Shown: positions 11,901 through 27,124 of the stretch, piece by piece
Numbering within the stretch: the first letter of the stretch is position 1
Layout: each line of letters starts with the position of its first letter
Source: Piezodorus guildinii
Taxonomy: Eukaryota; Arthropoda; Insecta; Hemiptera; Pentatomidae
Length of the DNA stretch: 64,000 nucleotides
Direction of reading: 5' to 3'
Assembly (NCBI GenBank): GCA_023052935.1
Contig: CM041295.1
Coordinates: 161,620,366-161,684,365, forward strand
Program-made: the position numbers and the translations under genes
Notes under the pieces: generated by a model
Database searches by the model: none
The model's input: only the letters and a program-made list of their open reading frames with translations
Told to the model about the DNA's origin: nothing

Positions 11901-14900
11901 CCTTATTAACCCTCTCCAATCCGGCTTCCGACCAGGCTATTCAACACAATCTGCTCTCCTAAAAATAATCCACGACCTACAATCCGCTATCGAACATCAA
12001 AAAATTACCATCCTGATCCTTCTAGACTTTTCCAAAGCATTTGATACAGTTGACCACAAAATTCTTCTTACCAAACTAAAAAACCTCCCATTATCCAAAA
12101 GTGCTTTGAGCTGGTTTAAATCCTTCCTTTCCGACCGATCACAGTATGTGGTAGTTCCAGGCCAACCTCCATCCAAGACTGCCGCTATCCTGTGGTGTTC
12201 CTCAAGGTTCATCACTATCTCCCACCCTCTTTGCCATTTACGTCAATGATCTTCCCCATCATATATATCACTCCCAATACCATATGTATGCAGATGACAT
12301 CCAAATTTACCTATCCTTTCCTCCTTCGGACCTATTACAAGCGACTGAAAAACTTCAAGAAGATCTGAACAGAATTAGTTATTGGGCAGCAGCCAACAAG
12401 CTTAAGTTAAATGCAGAGAAGACAAAAGCGATTGTAATAGGTTCCAATCCCCTTCTTAAAACCCTTCCTCCAATCCCAACAGTAATCCTCAATAAGAATT
12501 CAATAAAGTTTCACCAAACCGTTAAAAACCTCGGAATCATCCTAGATCAAACTCTTTCCTGGAAAAACCATGTCTCCGAAATCTCTCGACGCACCATATC
12601 CACTTTGAAACTCCTAAATCACCTTCGCCACCTACTTCCATTCAAAACCCGTATGCTTCTTGTTTGTTCCTTATCATACCCCCACTTTGACTACTGCTGT
12701 TCGGTGTATGGGGGTGTCTCTGGAGATCTCGAAGCAAAACTTAAACGATTATATAACTGCTTCATTCGCTTTATCTTTGGGATATCCAGGGACACTTCTG
12801 TTACCAGATTCTACGAAGAGTGGAAGTGGCTTTACACTTCCTACCGTTGTAAATACTTCCTGGCAACCTTCCTCTTCCAAGTTCTCCAATCCCGCCGCCC
12901 ATTGTACATCTCAGATATGTTATCATTCAAATCCTCTATTTGTAAGATTTTAAGGAATCACCTCTATTGGTGGCTTTGGGTACCAAACATGCCGCCTTGT
13001 ACAAAACAATGCAAATGGTTCTCCGATCTCAACGTCCATCGTAGATCTCTGATATACTTTCAATTAAATCCTCCATCCACTCCCTTAACACTCGTTCGCG
13101 GCCTTCAGACCTGTATATGGCACCTCATCGGACCGCAGCTTTCGACAGATCCTTCCTAATCCGCTCCTCTTTCGTATGGAATTCCATTCCTTCACATATT
13201 CGACATTCTGATACTCTTCAAACATTCAAATCCCGTCTATTCGATCACTTCCTCTCTATTCAATTTTCAAAGAATCCTAAATAGATTCGCCAATTCAATT
13301 TAAATTAGTTTAATAAAATCATATAGAAACAATAATTTAAATACAATATCTTACATTGTGGTGCACTTGTATATTTAACTTTATTATTTCATTAATTTTA
13401 CATCAATACAGTAAAGCAATATTAATTAAAATTTTATATATATGCATATATGTTTCTGTTTTATTTTTGGTCTAGTTTTGTTATTAACCATTATTATTAG
13501 AAGCTACCTTTTAATTTATCACTATTGTTCACTTTTTATTTTATTTTTATTTCTATTATTATTTGTTTGTTTCATGTTTGTACTCTAAGACACTGAAGTT
13601 CTTTTTGTATGTTTTGTAAAATTATTCAAAAGGGACTTGTCCCAGAATAAATAAAGAATTTATAATTTATTTATATAATATAATTTATAATTTATTTATA
13701 TAATATAATTTATATAATAATTTATTTAAATATATAATATCTTCTAAATATTGTCCTCTAAGAAAATAAAATCTAATTTTAACAAAATCATATTAAAAAC
13801 AAATTAAAATATGGGCGGTAAACAATAATCTTCTTTCATTCAATGTAGATTTCTAGATGAAATTGACATATCGTATTTGCTGATCGCCTATTTGGGATGA
13901 CTGTAGGAAAAGGAAAAGTTGGGATTTGAATGAGAATTGATAAAGAAGTGCCATGGCGGATATGGGGGTGGTAGAGAATGTCAGTGTGCAGTAGAGCGAA
14001 CAATAAAGGAACGATCAAAAGTTTTGGTTCTGCGGGTGGGAGCATAAACGTCGGAATGTCGGGATCTAGTTTGGAGTAAGTGGACTGAGGATTTATATTG
14101 AAGGAGACTGTGGATGTAGGAAGGACGCTGGGAATTAATAGTTTGGTAAAGGTACGATCCAAGGAAATATTGTCTGTGGGTGGAGGGAAGGAGCCACTTT
14201 AATTCACCGAATAAGTGGGTAACATGAGATCTCCTTGAAGTGCCGAAGACAAATCTTAAGAAAATGTTCATAATGCGCTTTAGTCTGTCTTCAAGCACAG
14301 TCGGGAGGCCGTCATACCCCACACAACAATAGTCAAAGTAGGGGAAAATGAGTGAGGAAACGAGGAGCTTACGAGTGGATAGTGGAAGAAGATGACGGAA
14401 GCGATGGAAAAATTTAAGGATACTTATTGTTCTTCGGGAGATTTGGGCAATATGGGGTTTCCAGGAGAGGGATTTGTCGATTGTGATACCTAGGTTTTTT
14501 ACAGTGGAACTGAAGGTAATTGGGTAAATATTGAGGATTAGACTTGGAAAGTTGGTGTTAGATTTGATAAGGGAATTGGAACCTATTACTATTGCTCGCG
14601 TCTTCATAGTATTTAGCTTTAGTTCATTCAGATTTCCCCAGGCGCTGATTCTATCCAGGTCCTCCTGAATCTTCGAAAATGCTGCTAATGTCTCGGAGGG
14701 GGAGAAGGATAGGTAGATCTGGAAATGGTGGGAGCAATGATGGATAGAGTTGGGAAGGTCATTGATATAGGAATTAAAAAGGAGAGGAGATATACTTGAA
14801 CCCTGGGCCACACCTGCCGAAAGGGCAAGAAAGGAAGATAGAGGATGATTAGGAATGGTGACGGATTGGGTTCTACCAGAGAGAAATGAGTGAAACCAAC

Positions 14901-17900
14901 GCATAGTGCTGTTGGAAAAGGATAGGATTGAAGTTTGGAGAAAAGGATGGAGTGGTCCATGGAGTCAAAAGCTTTTGAAAAGTCTAGAAGTACCAGTACA
15001 GTCAGTTTTTTTTTCCATCCATAGCAGTATGTATGTCGCTACTGATTTTGAGGAGAACGGATTGTGTGGAAAAGCCAGGTTGGAAACCGGATAGGAGAGG
15101 ATCAAGAAGTTTAGACTTTTCAAGGTAATTAGATAATTGGGATTGGACTATTCTTTCTAAAGGCTTGGAAATGTTGGATAGGATGGGAATTGGGCCATAG
15201 TCCTTAGGATATGTAGGATTAGAGGTTTTATTAATAGATGGATTATTGCTTCTTTCCAAGTATTTGGAAATATAGAATTTTGGAGGGAAATTTATATATT
15301 AATAGAAGAACTGGTAGGATTTCGGTAAGGTATAGTTTTAATAATTTGACGGGTATTACATCAAATCCTATGGAGTTAGTATGGGATTTCATTACAGAGG
15401 AGATAAGGTCGGTTGGTGAAATATCGGAAAAATAAAAATTATCTGGATTAAATGATGTAACTGAAGAAAAGTCAGAAGAATGTGGAGAATGGTTATCAGA
15501 GGAGGAAGATGAAAAGTATATATTTAATTTATCTGGTGAGGCTTGATAGGATGGTGAGGAAGAGGATTTGCAAAGGGACAGTTGGCGAAGGAGTTGCCAT
15601 TTTAAGTTTGGATCGGGAGGAGAGGAGAAAGTTTCGTGAATGTAGTTAGATTTTGCTTGTCTGATAGTTGTCGGAGTCAGATTGCGGAGTGCCCTGAACG
15701 CTTGATAGTCTTCCGTTAATCTAGTACGTCTAAAGCGTCTACGGGCTATCTCACGCCTCTTTTGTAAGTCTCTTATTTCTGGACTTATCCAAGGAGCGGG
15801 GCGGCAACGAAAGGTGTGGGTTTTGAGGGGAGCATGTTTATCGAGGATACTAATTAAGTAAGAGGTGAGGATATCGACCATTGAATCTATAGAGGTACAA
15901 GAATATATATCGTTCCACTTTAGGACTTCAGGATCGGATTAGATAATTTCACGAGTAAGGGAGTTGATATTACGGAAAGTTGTTCTTTAAGGAAGGATTA
16001 CTGGAGTTTGGATATTGTATGATATGTGAATTAGGTCGTGGCATGATAAGAATGGGACTGGTAATTGAGATGAAGAGAGAAGGCTATGTGCTGAATCAAT
16101 TACATGAACGTCAAGCCAGGTATCTGAACAACGAGTATGATGGGCGGAAAAGAAAGGTACAATGAAAAAATTAAGGGAAAGAAGAGATTTTCGAGGTACA
16201 GTTTGTCATTGGAGTTGGAAAGGAAATTGGTGTTGAGGTCGCCGGAGATTATAATAGTGTTATAGAGAGGAACGTAACTGTAGAGGGTAGTTTCAAAAGG
16301 AGCATCAAACGGAACTAAAGGAGGGCGATACACTACTGCAAATAAGAGAGGATGATTGTTACAAATAATTTCAAGGATAATAAATTCAATATGAGGATGA
16401 TCAGATGGAGTTGAGACATCTAGGATACGGGATTTTAGGCTATTGTGTATATAGAGACCGACGCCTCGCCAGTGTGGCCCAATCAGTCATGACGTAAGAG
16501 GGTGTGGTCTGGTAAGGAAATGGAAGAGGAGGGGATGTAGGGTTTCAGCCAAGTTTCTGATACTGCAATGATATGGTAAAAGTTCTGGGTTAAGTATTGA
16601 AGGAATTCATCATAATGAGCTGGTAAGGATTGGGAGTTGACATGGCAGATGGTTAGGATACTAGTCATAGGGACGAGATGGGGGAAAACACTGATGGTAG
16701 GAAGACGATGTAGCTAGATTTTAGTTAAATTTATAAATTAGAAGAAAATAGATACAATAATATACAATCAAAAGTGTTGAGTGAAGAATACTTGATAAAT
16801 AAAATAAATGATGATTATTGAAGTAAATAAAACTGTATAAAAATATACCGCGACATTAAACATAAAAGTCAGTAAATTGCATATGGAGTCCGTGGTGTGA
16901 ATCCGTTTTTAGCCAGAGAGTACAGTGGCCGGGACGTCAGCCGAAGACCTCTAGGTCCTGCGCTCGGTCCGATGAAGACCACCGGATGTCCGTCGTCCTT
17001 ACGGCAGCGAACTCTGCCGGCGGTAAACCAGACGTATTTTAGTCTTCCAGGCGATCTCTTCTGTCGGGCGAGCCGTAAAGGTGTCTGTTTCCTGGAGACA
17101 TTTATTCACCCAGGTATATACGGTGGCAATCATTAGATTCCCACCCGAATATCCAGCGTGGTGAAATCCCTTTTTACCTTTCTTTGCTTTACCAGCTCGT
17201 CCCTCGTGATTTGCTTGAAAAAACTTTTTGATGCAGTGTATATTTTAAGCTAGTATTTCGAGAATTTAAACTTTCGACAGATTCTAAGGTTTTTATTAAC
17301 TTCCCTTTTCATTATTTTCAATTCCTTGTCAAACCACGGTTTGTTGTTTTTCGGTATCTTATCGTATGGAACTTTTTTAGATTTAAATATTTTGCAGTTC
17401 TGATTATAGAGTCAACTAAGTTATTATTCAATTCGTTTATACCAAGTCTACTCAGAAAATCGATGTAGCAAATAAACATATGGTCTTGATACTGTTTTGA
17501 AAGTCGCGGGATTCATTTCAAGCTTAAACTCTCCCATGTGGTCTATTACAGTATGTGAAGTCACTGTGGTTATCAGTACGAATATTCAAAGCCAATTGAA
17601 TCGGGAAATGGTCCGATCCGATATGAATTTGACGTACTTCAAAATCGTCAATTGTGGGTATAGTATTAACATGACAACAGGCGACATCCACAGTAAGAGG
17701 TTCCTATTGTACTACAATAGGTAAAATTCCCTTTATCATCACCAGCCGATCTCCCATTTATCACATGAAAAGAATTCAATTCTGAAAATTCGATAAATAT
17801 TTTACCCTTTTCATTGCATGTTTTGTCAAAACTTTTTCTTTCGTGGCTAAGAAAGCTATTTTTAAACAAAGCTTCATCTCCCTGGTTGAGATTAGAAAAA

Positions 17901-20900
17901 CGACAATTCGCATCTCCAACAATTATGAACGGAATCGACCCGAGATTATCTATAATTCTTTTTATATTTGACTCAAACACTGACAAAACCGAGACAAGAT
18001 CTATAGATGGCCTAAAATAGAAAATACCCAACACAAACCTGAAATTATTACAATTTACTCTAACGAAAATCCAATTTTTACATTTATCGATAACAATAAT
18101 TTTATAACAGGTGGTATCGTATATGAGGGCCAGCCCCCCGCTACCCCCGTCCAAAACATCGTTCCTTGACGGCCGATGCCTCAATAATTTCCCAGTTATT
18201 GGAAGCGAACGGGGTGCGGGCCCTCGATATAGATTTTATAACATGTGTTTCAGTTAGACAGATTAATTTATTTGATGTAAACATCTTTGCGATGTCATTG
18301 ATGTTTTAATGCCATTCATGTTCCAATGAATAACATTTACTAACTTAGAGCCGTAGACTAGAGCTGACGACAGCTGATGCTAATAAGAAGCGGCTGGCTG
18401 CGGTGGTGGGTATGGGGTCCTCTCTGCTCCCCTCCCTCCTGTCCTTATGCAATAGGTCGTCAAGCCGAGATTGTGGTCATGCTATATTTTGTTTGCCTTT
18501 AGATTTTTTAATTCGTGTTGAAGCACCTGGTTCTGGAGAATTTTCAATGGATGTGGGAAGAGACCGTTTTTTCTCATTAATTTCTGTAGTTCTAGTGAAT
18601 TCATCAGAATCAGTGCCATATGAATGTTCTCGAATCTTTTTGATCACTGAAAAATCTGACTAACTTTGAATTAGTATCCTTGAAGAACCTTGGAAGTGCC
18701 TAATAAATACTTTTCCATTTCTGTGCCATACGAATTTAAAATGACCCTCTCTCTGCATTGCTCTACCTTTTGAAAATAATATTCTATTTTGAGCTGTGAG
18801 CACTTCGTTAATAAATATTTTTTTAATTCTTTCCTGGTCTGTTTGGAAATCGCTGAGACTTTTGACAATCAATTTTTCCCTGTTCATTCTTGCTTGCGCC
18901 AAAAAAGTATCTCTATCTGCTTTCCTTAAGAAAATCATTAAAACAATGTCTGTAAAAGTACCATTTTTTCTTCTTATTCTGTAATAATTATCTAGGTCTC
19001 TTATATTGAAGTCTGTCCCCAGTAACATGGATAATTCCGAACAGATTTTTTTTACATCTTCTCCCTTTTTAAAAGGAATTCCTTTGACTTCTACTGCTTT
19101 TCTTAATTCTTGAGCTTTATTTTTTTCCACAGTAGTCATTATTTCAGAGGAATCTATTTTCAAACTACTAAGTTCTGCTGTAAGGTTGGATACACGTTCA
19201 TTAAGAGATTTAAATTCGGAAATAATGTAACTCTGGGTTTCTTGAAATTCGAGATTTTGTTAGTGAATATTTCTAGTGACTTTTTAAATGTTGATATTTC
19301 TGCGTTTGTTGTTCTGGCAGAAGAAATTAAAAAAATCAATTTTCTCTTCTAGACTTAGAGCACTAACTGCCATTATTAATGTGAAATAATATAAGGAAAT
19401 AATAAATTGATCGAAATAAATGGTTTATAAACGTTTGGCTAAAGTAAATAATTACCCTGTGCACAAACAGCTGATGTTGGCAGTGATTCTCTGTCACGGT
19501 CAACTTACTTGGTGGTGGGAGTAGACCTGCAATCTCTTATAATCTATATAGCTTTTCTCCTCATTTTAAATAATTGTAGTTTGAAATAATCGTTGTAATT
19601 AATAATTATTCATGTTTATTTTGTCTTTTGGCCAAACATATTATATATTTCTATTTTAAATAACTGTTATTCTTAGGGGACCTAGTCCCAGAATAATTTT
19701 TTTTTCTATTCTATTCTAAATTACTATATATGGAACATAACCACATGTCATTGGGAAAGTCGTCTGTCGGTGTGTACTCGTTGGTTGTTTTTTTTTGTTT
19801 CGAACGTGTCGTTAAATTTGATATAGGTAGCAAATAATTCTTACATAGGATTCTAAGAATGTCGAACGACTGATGAAATCTTTCTGAAGAACTTGAAGAC
19901 ATAGTCACAACAGCATTTATATAGTCCGTGGAAGTCTAAGATAATAAATGATGTTCTACTCTTGAAAATATATTATTATTTTTTGCACAAAAAAAAAATC
20001 TTATTGTTATTACGTATGTGTTTGCAATTATACACCTCTCATCAAGATCTTTTTCTTCAATTATTCGACTAGATAGCGTCAGTTTGGAATGTGAAATGTT
20101 GGAAAAAGAGGTTCAACTAGAGCAGGTCTATGACCTGTGTGTCATGAATAAATCATATCTAGAGGTTCACGTTTCAATATTTCTATAGAAAATATATTTA
20201 CAATAGGTAATAGTAACTCAGTATATATTTATTTTTTAATTAAAATATTTATATTGGATGGTTAGGACAAAATAATTTTTATTTTCAAAGCCCATAAAAC
20301 AAAAGATAGATTTGTTTTTCATTTTTACATAGTATTTTCGGATATGCTTCATTTTGCTATGCATAGATTTATTTTTAGGAGTTTAGTAATTTACCATTTT
20401 TCGCAGCTCTTCTTATTTCTGGTGTTCTTGGACACACTTTAGGCTTTTATCGGGAGATAAAAAGATAAAACTAGAAACCTTAATCCTTAAAATTTGTTTC
20501 CATATCACAGTTGTGGACTATTGGTCGTTGATTCTATCAACTACTTCATGACATTTACGTGGTAGTGGCGCTGGCGTAGGGTTTGGAAGAGGAATTTTTT
20601 TAGATATTTTAGAGAGTCCAGAATTTGTATGTCTCTTCCTCGGATAAAATGTGGAATCGTTGGGAGGTCGAGCAGTGTGTGTATTTTCGGTGGCTTCTTT
20701 TTCTTCCTAGCTGCGGTCCTCGCCATTTTCCTTAGCATGTTGTCTTGAAAACTTTGTCGATGACGATGAGTAATCTTAATCAGGGGGAGGGGTGAAAAAA
20801 GAGGCTTCGTATAATAGTTGCGGTCGTAGGATGCATTTGCAGACCTGCAGTTTCAATCGTAGAAGTGCAGGTATTGTGATCAGGAGTAAGAGCAAATTCT

Positions 20901-23900
20901 AACTTATTATATAAATAAATATACACATCACATACGACATATATTTTACCATTTTCTAATTACTAAAATCCTTGTGTACAGAGGAATCTGAACTTTACGA
21001 AACGCTTGATACGTTATCAGCACCATTGGGAGTCACAGTAACCGAAAATGCAGTAGACAAAACGGAGGGTACCTTGGAAAAGACAACATACGGTATGTAT
21101 TATACTTTAATTTAAATAAATATTTCTATAAAAATATTACGATATAGTCAATGTTAGAATTTAAACTAATTATACTCCCCCTCTGCTTACCTGATGGCTG
21201 GGGATAAATACACAGATAAAAGCCCCCGCCCCCACCCCACCACCGTGACGCAAACGCGTAATTGATTGGTTTCAAGAGTTGGTCATTTGTGATTGCTAAG
21301 TATCGCGCGTTCAAAGCAACACGCGCTAACCCACTCAGCCACCCCGTTCCCTTTTATTATTTACAATAGTTATAGATACATTTATATATTATAAAAAAAT
21401 AAAAAAAACTTTATTAACATATTTACATTTTGACAAAATGTTAACAATGATTTTGGATGAGTCATCCTTACAATCAGAAAACATTTATATATTTTTTTGT
21501 GCCATTCACATAAATTCTCCTAAATATGATACTGAGAAGTGTTGTCTCATCTCTCTTCTTTACTCATTCCTCAATTTTTCTATTCCCTAGGCATTTATAT
21601 CCTTTGAGTATTTGATTTTATGCTTTGAGGGTTCCAGGATCAACGATGAAAAAAATATGATTTAATGTTTCATGTTTACCCCCAAACGCATGAAGTTGTG
21701 CCCTTTTTCCAACTATCGAACACAATAAATATGAAAATGTTTATTCTTTAGGGACAATGGACATTAGAGTTTCTTCGCTTTGTGTCTAGGAAGGAAAACC
21801 CTGTTTGCCGAAAAAGAAGTTCTCCCAATATTTTATTTGGGGCTAACAAACTAACTTACCTTTATTTCAACATACTCACCTTCACCGGCCTACTTTCCTG
21901 CGTTCTTCTCAACCTTACAAGCACACACTTCTCTGATGTAACTATTCCTGTCAACAAATGTTTCTTCAGAGATATTCAAATGCTCGCAAAATCTGGTATC
22001 GATCAATTCCATAGCATAGGTTTGGAATAGTTCCATGCACTGGAAGAAAATTCAATGCACTTTATTCGGTTATTAATTTTGTTTGAAAATATATTTTAGG
22101 GAATGAAAGATCAAGAAATACTGCAGCATCTGATTAAAACCAAAATATTGGGAAGTGTCTATTTTCCTATGAGAGTGTTAAACAAAGATAATGTAAAAAC
22201 CACAGGGCATCTCCCTTTTAATCGTTCCGAGTAAGGTCTATTCCATGATCCTCGAGGGAAGGCTGAGAAGACATACCTTGGAGAAGAACAGTATTTTGGC
22301 GCAATAGAAGAATTTAAGATCTGATATTCACTAAATGGATGATCTCTGAAAAAGTAATAGATAAGAAAATAAGAATATTCTTATATGCTTTGTTGAAATG
22401 GTTAGGAAAAATATATCGTGAGGGAGCTTATTAAAAGAAGAAATCGGAAAGGACAAGTAATGACCACCGCAGGGCTTTATAAGAACCTGAGAGGTATCAT
22501 TAAAACATTTAGTAATTTATCAGAATTTAAGATCTTTATATGATATTATGGCTTGGCCCCATCTTGAGAATATCGAAGGATCGCGTGGCAAGAGCGACGT
22601 ATGAGGTGGTAATGGGTAGAAGGAGACCAAGAAGAAGACCTAGGAAGATTTGGGAGAAAGGGATCAAGAAGGTCTGTAGGAAAAGGAAAAATAACTGGTT
22701 TTGAGCAAGAGAAGTAGTGCCGGATAGGAGTAGGTTGGATCAAGCTATGCGTGGGACCCCTCACACTGCTTTGCGCCAGTAAAAGTAAAAAAAATGAGAG
22801 ATGAAGATAAATTTTAATCTATGCATATTGATACCGGTGATGGAAACAAGGTACTAATGAAGTTGCATGTAAAAGGTAATTTAACATATGATTGCAATCC
22901 TCCAAGACGTCTGAAAAGAAGATGGCCCCGAGCCCTTCTTGTTTAACATAGTCTTTGGGGAGCTGCCAATGGGTAGTATCCCTACATATGAATCATGTCA
23001 ACATATCTTGTATCACATTTACTAAATGTATTTTATTATACAGTTGTAAATACCAATAAATATATTTAAAAAAACAAACAAAAAAAAACATATGATTGGT
23101 TTTGCGAATTCCATTCGGCCCGTGTAACTGACAATTACCAAATTATTGTTCTAAATAACTAACTCAATCTCATAACTAAGAAAACATAAAAAAAAAAATA
23201 AAATAAAATAATAATAATAATTTCAGTAGGTTTGGTAGTTTGTGCTTATGACAGGTCAAGGTCTTATTTAAGTTTTTTTTTTTTTTCATTTACAGACGAA
23301 ACGAACGACGACGAATTTTATTCTTCATTAAGAAATGTTATTACTGATGAAAATTTCCCGTGGGAATTATTTGGTAAGTGTGTTTCGATTGAACAATGAA
23401 CTTATTTAACAATATTCTATTCTGCAATATTTACATGAATAAGCAATAAAAAATAATTCTGAACTTTGCTTTTTTAGATCAAAAGGTAAGAGATGTTCTA
23501 AAGGAAGTCATTGCCGACTCTTTCAGCGAAAAGCAAGGCCCGATAAATAGAACAAGGGGTAAAGATGAAGTTTTGAATCAAGCAGTAAGACTTATGAAAA
23601 ATTTACCTCAAAATTACTCCGAATTTGTATTTAAACTCGCTGTTTACGGTGAGTATTGAAATTGCAATGATCAATAAAATAAAAGTTTTAAAAAATAATT
23701 TTTTGAGTTTACAATGAAAATTTTGAACTTACGGAGAATCGCTCATGTAAAGATGGCTGCTAAATAACATATATGACCTTTTAAATTCCATTCCATTACA
23801 ATACCAATGGAGTAATGCCAAAACTTTAATATGCAATTATAGTTCATTGATAGATTATTTTTTATAATAAAAATTATGTTATGAAATAAGATATTAACAA

Positions 23901-26900
23901 AAATCCTTTTTATAAGAATAACATATACATAAAAAAAACGCTAATTTTAACATTGTTAAGGCTAGAAAATGTCTTGATTAAGTTTATAATTGAAATAAAT
24001 ATGTCTTCTACTCTGTAAAGACGGCGCCACTAAAATTCACAAAAGTACGAATTTAAATTTTTATTTTCGTTTCTCTTGGTTTTTTGTTTCTATATTTGGC
24101 AGAACCCCACAATCTTTCTATATGTTGAGTATGTGAACCACTGTTGGGGCTATAAAATTCTATCTAAGGTTTACTTGGAAATTCTCATACTTGGTATTTC
24201 GTAATTCTTGGTTGTTGTAACCATCCTAGCTTTTAAAAAAGATAGTTGTCCTTTGTAATTTTTAATGAATTCTAAAAGATTTCCAGCTTTCCTGCCTAGA
24301 ACAGGGACAATGAAGCGCTCGTTGGTCTCTCAGCAAACTCCACCGAAGAGCCATTGTTGAGGAACTACTCTCCATGCGTGATTCTATCTTTTAGAAAACA
24401 GGCTTTCTTATATTTATACCACTTTTCCTGGTCCTCCAATGTTTGTGGTTTTCCTCGATACCTTGCTGTGACAGTACTCTATCAGAAAGCTATTCCAATC
24501 AATAACAGTCTTGTCGTAGATATGTAACTGTTCTTTTCCCAATCTAACATACTTTAGATCCTTAGACTAAGAATATATCAACGGAATATTGTGGTTATTG
24601 GAATTTCGGATTCCTCCAACCATATCCCAGTTCTTACCGAAAGCCGTTAATAAAAATGCTTAAAATTGGATCTTCAGTTATGGCGATCCAGCATACCATT
24701 TCATGCTATGCCCATTTTTACATTTTATCGAGTCTGGTATTATTTATAATTTTCGAAAATTCTTAATCGCATCTATTTCTAAAGAGGGCATTTTCCTAAT
24801 TGGAATCATAGTGAAAAACAACAACAAAGCACACGTAAAATGATATTAAAACGCATCCAACGCACCCGAAGCAAATTATTATTAATATTGACCACTAGAC
24901 TTATCATATAAGTGAGTATACCACTCAACATATACATGAGCGAATCTCTATAAGTAACGAAACTTTTTTTCGTATATGATCTTTTTATTTTACATTTTTG
25001 CATCCCACTTTTGTGGGTGAGGGGAAGAAGGGGTGAGGGAGTGAGGGTATATTGTTTTTACGACAACAAGTTTAACGAAAGACGGACTATTCTACAGTTT
25101 ACCAATATATTCTACTCGGAGTGGTAAGGTTAATATTCATTCCTAAGAACCACTATGAAATTAATTCCATTCTTTCCAAGCAGGATACAATCTGCAACCT
25201 TTTACCTAATATTAAGGTGGTGGAGCTGAGAGAGACCCTCCTCCTATGGAGTCACGTTTAGCGGGATTTCCAATTCATTTCGGGGATTACCAAGCTCATT
25301 GCAGAAATCAAGTAATATAACTTGAGAGCCTGTAGAGAAGAAAGAGGAAACAGGCATATCGAGGGGATGGATATCGTTTCCAGAGGGTACCTGAGTTTAA
25401 GTATTTGATCACTTTTATCACTCAGTATAGTAAGACTAGAGAAGAAATTAAGACGATGATAATAACTGGCAATCGATTCTAACAAAATATTTCGAAACCT
25501 GAATATATTCAGAGCACTCAAAATAAGAATCTATCTTACTGTCCTTCAGCAAGGGGTCATCAATGGAACCGATTCCTGGAAGTTGACGCGCAATGACGAA
25601 AAACTGTTAAATATGTGAGAAATAAAAAAAGAAGGAGAACGCTGGCGGATGAATACAAACGATGTGGTTCTAAAGCTACTTGAAACAGCAGTTATTTGTG
25701 CTACAATTAAGAGTGCAAGACTAAGATGGCTTTGGCACGAACAAAGGGTGGAAAATGGTCAAGTACCATAATTACTGTTAGAGAGACACTCTGGTGAAAG
25801 AAGGCACTGAAAGCGACCTTGACTTCATTGGCTGGAGGATGTAGAAGAGGATCTTCATTCAGTAGGTGGAGAAGGACATCCTGGAGAAGGAAGGTCCTTA
25901 AAGGAAGACATTTTTAAAATTTGGCATACACGCCATGTCACAATATTTCAATCAGAAATAAGCCCGGGTAAAATGAATGCCCATTTAATTTTACATAAAT
26001 ATAATAAGTGTAATTAAAATTGTTAACTACGTTGTGACAAAATCTTAGTAATGCATACAGAAAATGGTATAAAGTTTTGGTAGGTCATCTTTAATGGAAA
26101 ACTTGCTGTAGCATCTAAAGGATATACTAGTCCGAAATATGAAATTTGAGTTTCGTATGATCTCTGGTTTTTACACGCAGGCCATTTTGAAGGAATAGGT
26201 CTTCTGGACACGGGGAACCCTAAACCATATATTTCTGTTGAAAACTGGAATGTGAACATTTTCACGATCGCAATACTTTCTCTTACTGAATGTTCCCTTT
26301 CTATGTTATTTAAAAGTAAAAAGTTGCAAAATGAGAGTATACAGTAGAAGAAGGAATAAAAGTCAGAATTCTGAATGAAAATAACTGGTGTTAGGCACTT
26401 CACACAAAACATATTTAAAATCGAAAGTATCCCTAACGATAAGAGCAACACTAATACATATGAGCATCCTCCGAAGGGCCATGTGATGCAAGGGTCCTTA
26501 ATACATAATGCTCTGCAGGCCATCTTAATACATGGGAAAAGAAAAATAAATCCCGAGAAAAGTATGTGGCCTAACCTTTGTCGGAAATACGAATAGAATA
26601 ATTGTTTATTATTTTCGCGCATAAGCTTCAAAAAATAAATATCATTATTGTGCAAAAGAAATGAAATGAATTCATCAAGAAATCATAATATAAATCTTTT
26701 TCTAATTTCAGGTTCAGCTTTGGAAAAAGTCCTAGAGACTTACGGTAAACCATTTTCCCATTCTATTAACAGGACGCGTTTTGCTAGATCATTCATGAAA
26801 GAATTAATCCACAAATTAAATTCTAACGACGTAATTTCTAAATCCTTAGGAAACAACATTAGTAAGTATAAAGCATTTAATTAAATGTCAAATGTTTACA

Positions 26901-27080
26901 AATTAACGATATATAGAGAATTTATACATATTGTTTTTTTAAGTTTTAAGAGTTGACAAAATCTGGTGCACAAAAATCATGAATTTCATTTACCTACGTT
27001 GTTAAAATAATTTTACGATATTTTAAATAAAGTTATAGTTGAAAAAAGTTATTATAAATAATTAGAAAAAAAAATATTCC

Positions 27081-27124
<44 letters not shown>

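Larger units (their letters stand above)
10950..13675 (+). mobile_element. CR1-like LINE, 5'-truncated
   Basis: Begins in the end of the endonuclease/linker region (11102-11530) and runs through RT to a 3' UTR ending in GGGACTTGTCCCAGAATAAA and AT-rich short repeats. At least two frameshifts break the ORF2. A second truncated copy of the same subfamily (40500-41180) is nearly identical over the C-terminus and 3' UTR. It lies head-to-head against the minus-strand element that starts at 13733. Confidence 0.85.
13733..17216 (-). mobile_element. CR1-like LINE with ORF1 C-terminus, endonuclease and RT (degenerate)
   Basis: On the minus strand: ORF1 C-terminal domain (17216-16860), endonuclease N-part (16668-16483, AVSETWLKPYIPSSSIS), endonuclease core (16333-16100, VYRPPLVPFDAP and ISGDLNTNF), linker (15881-15243), RT (15259-13981) and 3' UTR to 13733. 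It is truncated on the ORF1 side exactly where another minus-strand LINE (17217-19380) adjoins. Several frameshifts are present. Confidence 0.8.
17217..19380 (-). mobile_element. Second CR1-like LINE family: ORF1 and endonuclease only
   Basis: ORF1 starts at about 19375 (MAVSALSLEEKIDF) and runs to 18660, with frame breaks in its N-terminal coiled coil. After about 470 bp the endonuclease follows (18184-17666). The linker NNKPWFDKELKIMKREV ends at 17217. RT and 3' end are absent. The element is cut off precisely where the other minus-strand LINE begins. Confidence 0.75.

Noticed and set aside
26023..26655. 210-codon minus-strand open frame
   Set aside because: Hydrophobic, AT-rich, no family motif, no conserved neighbour. 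Within what an AT-rich intron can produce by chance or from an old repeat.
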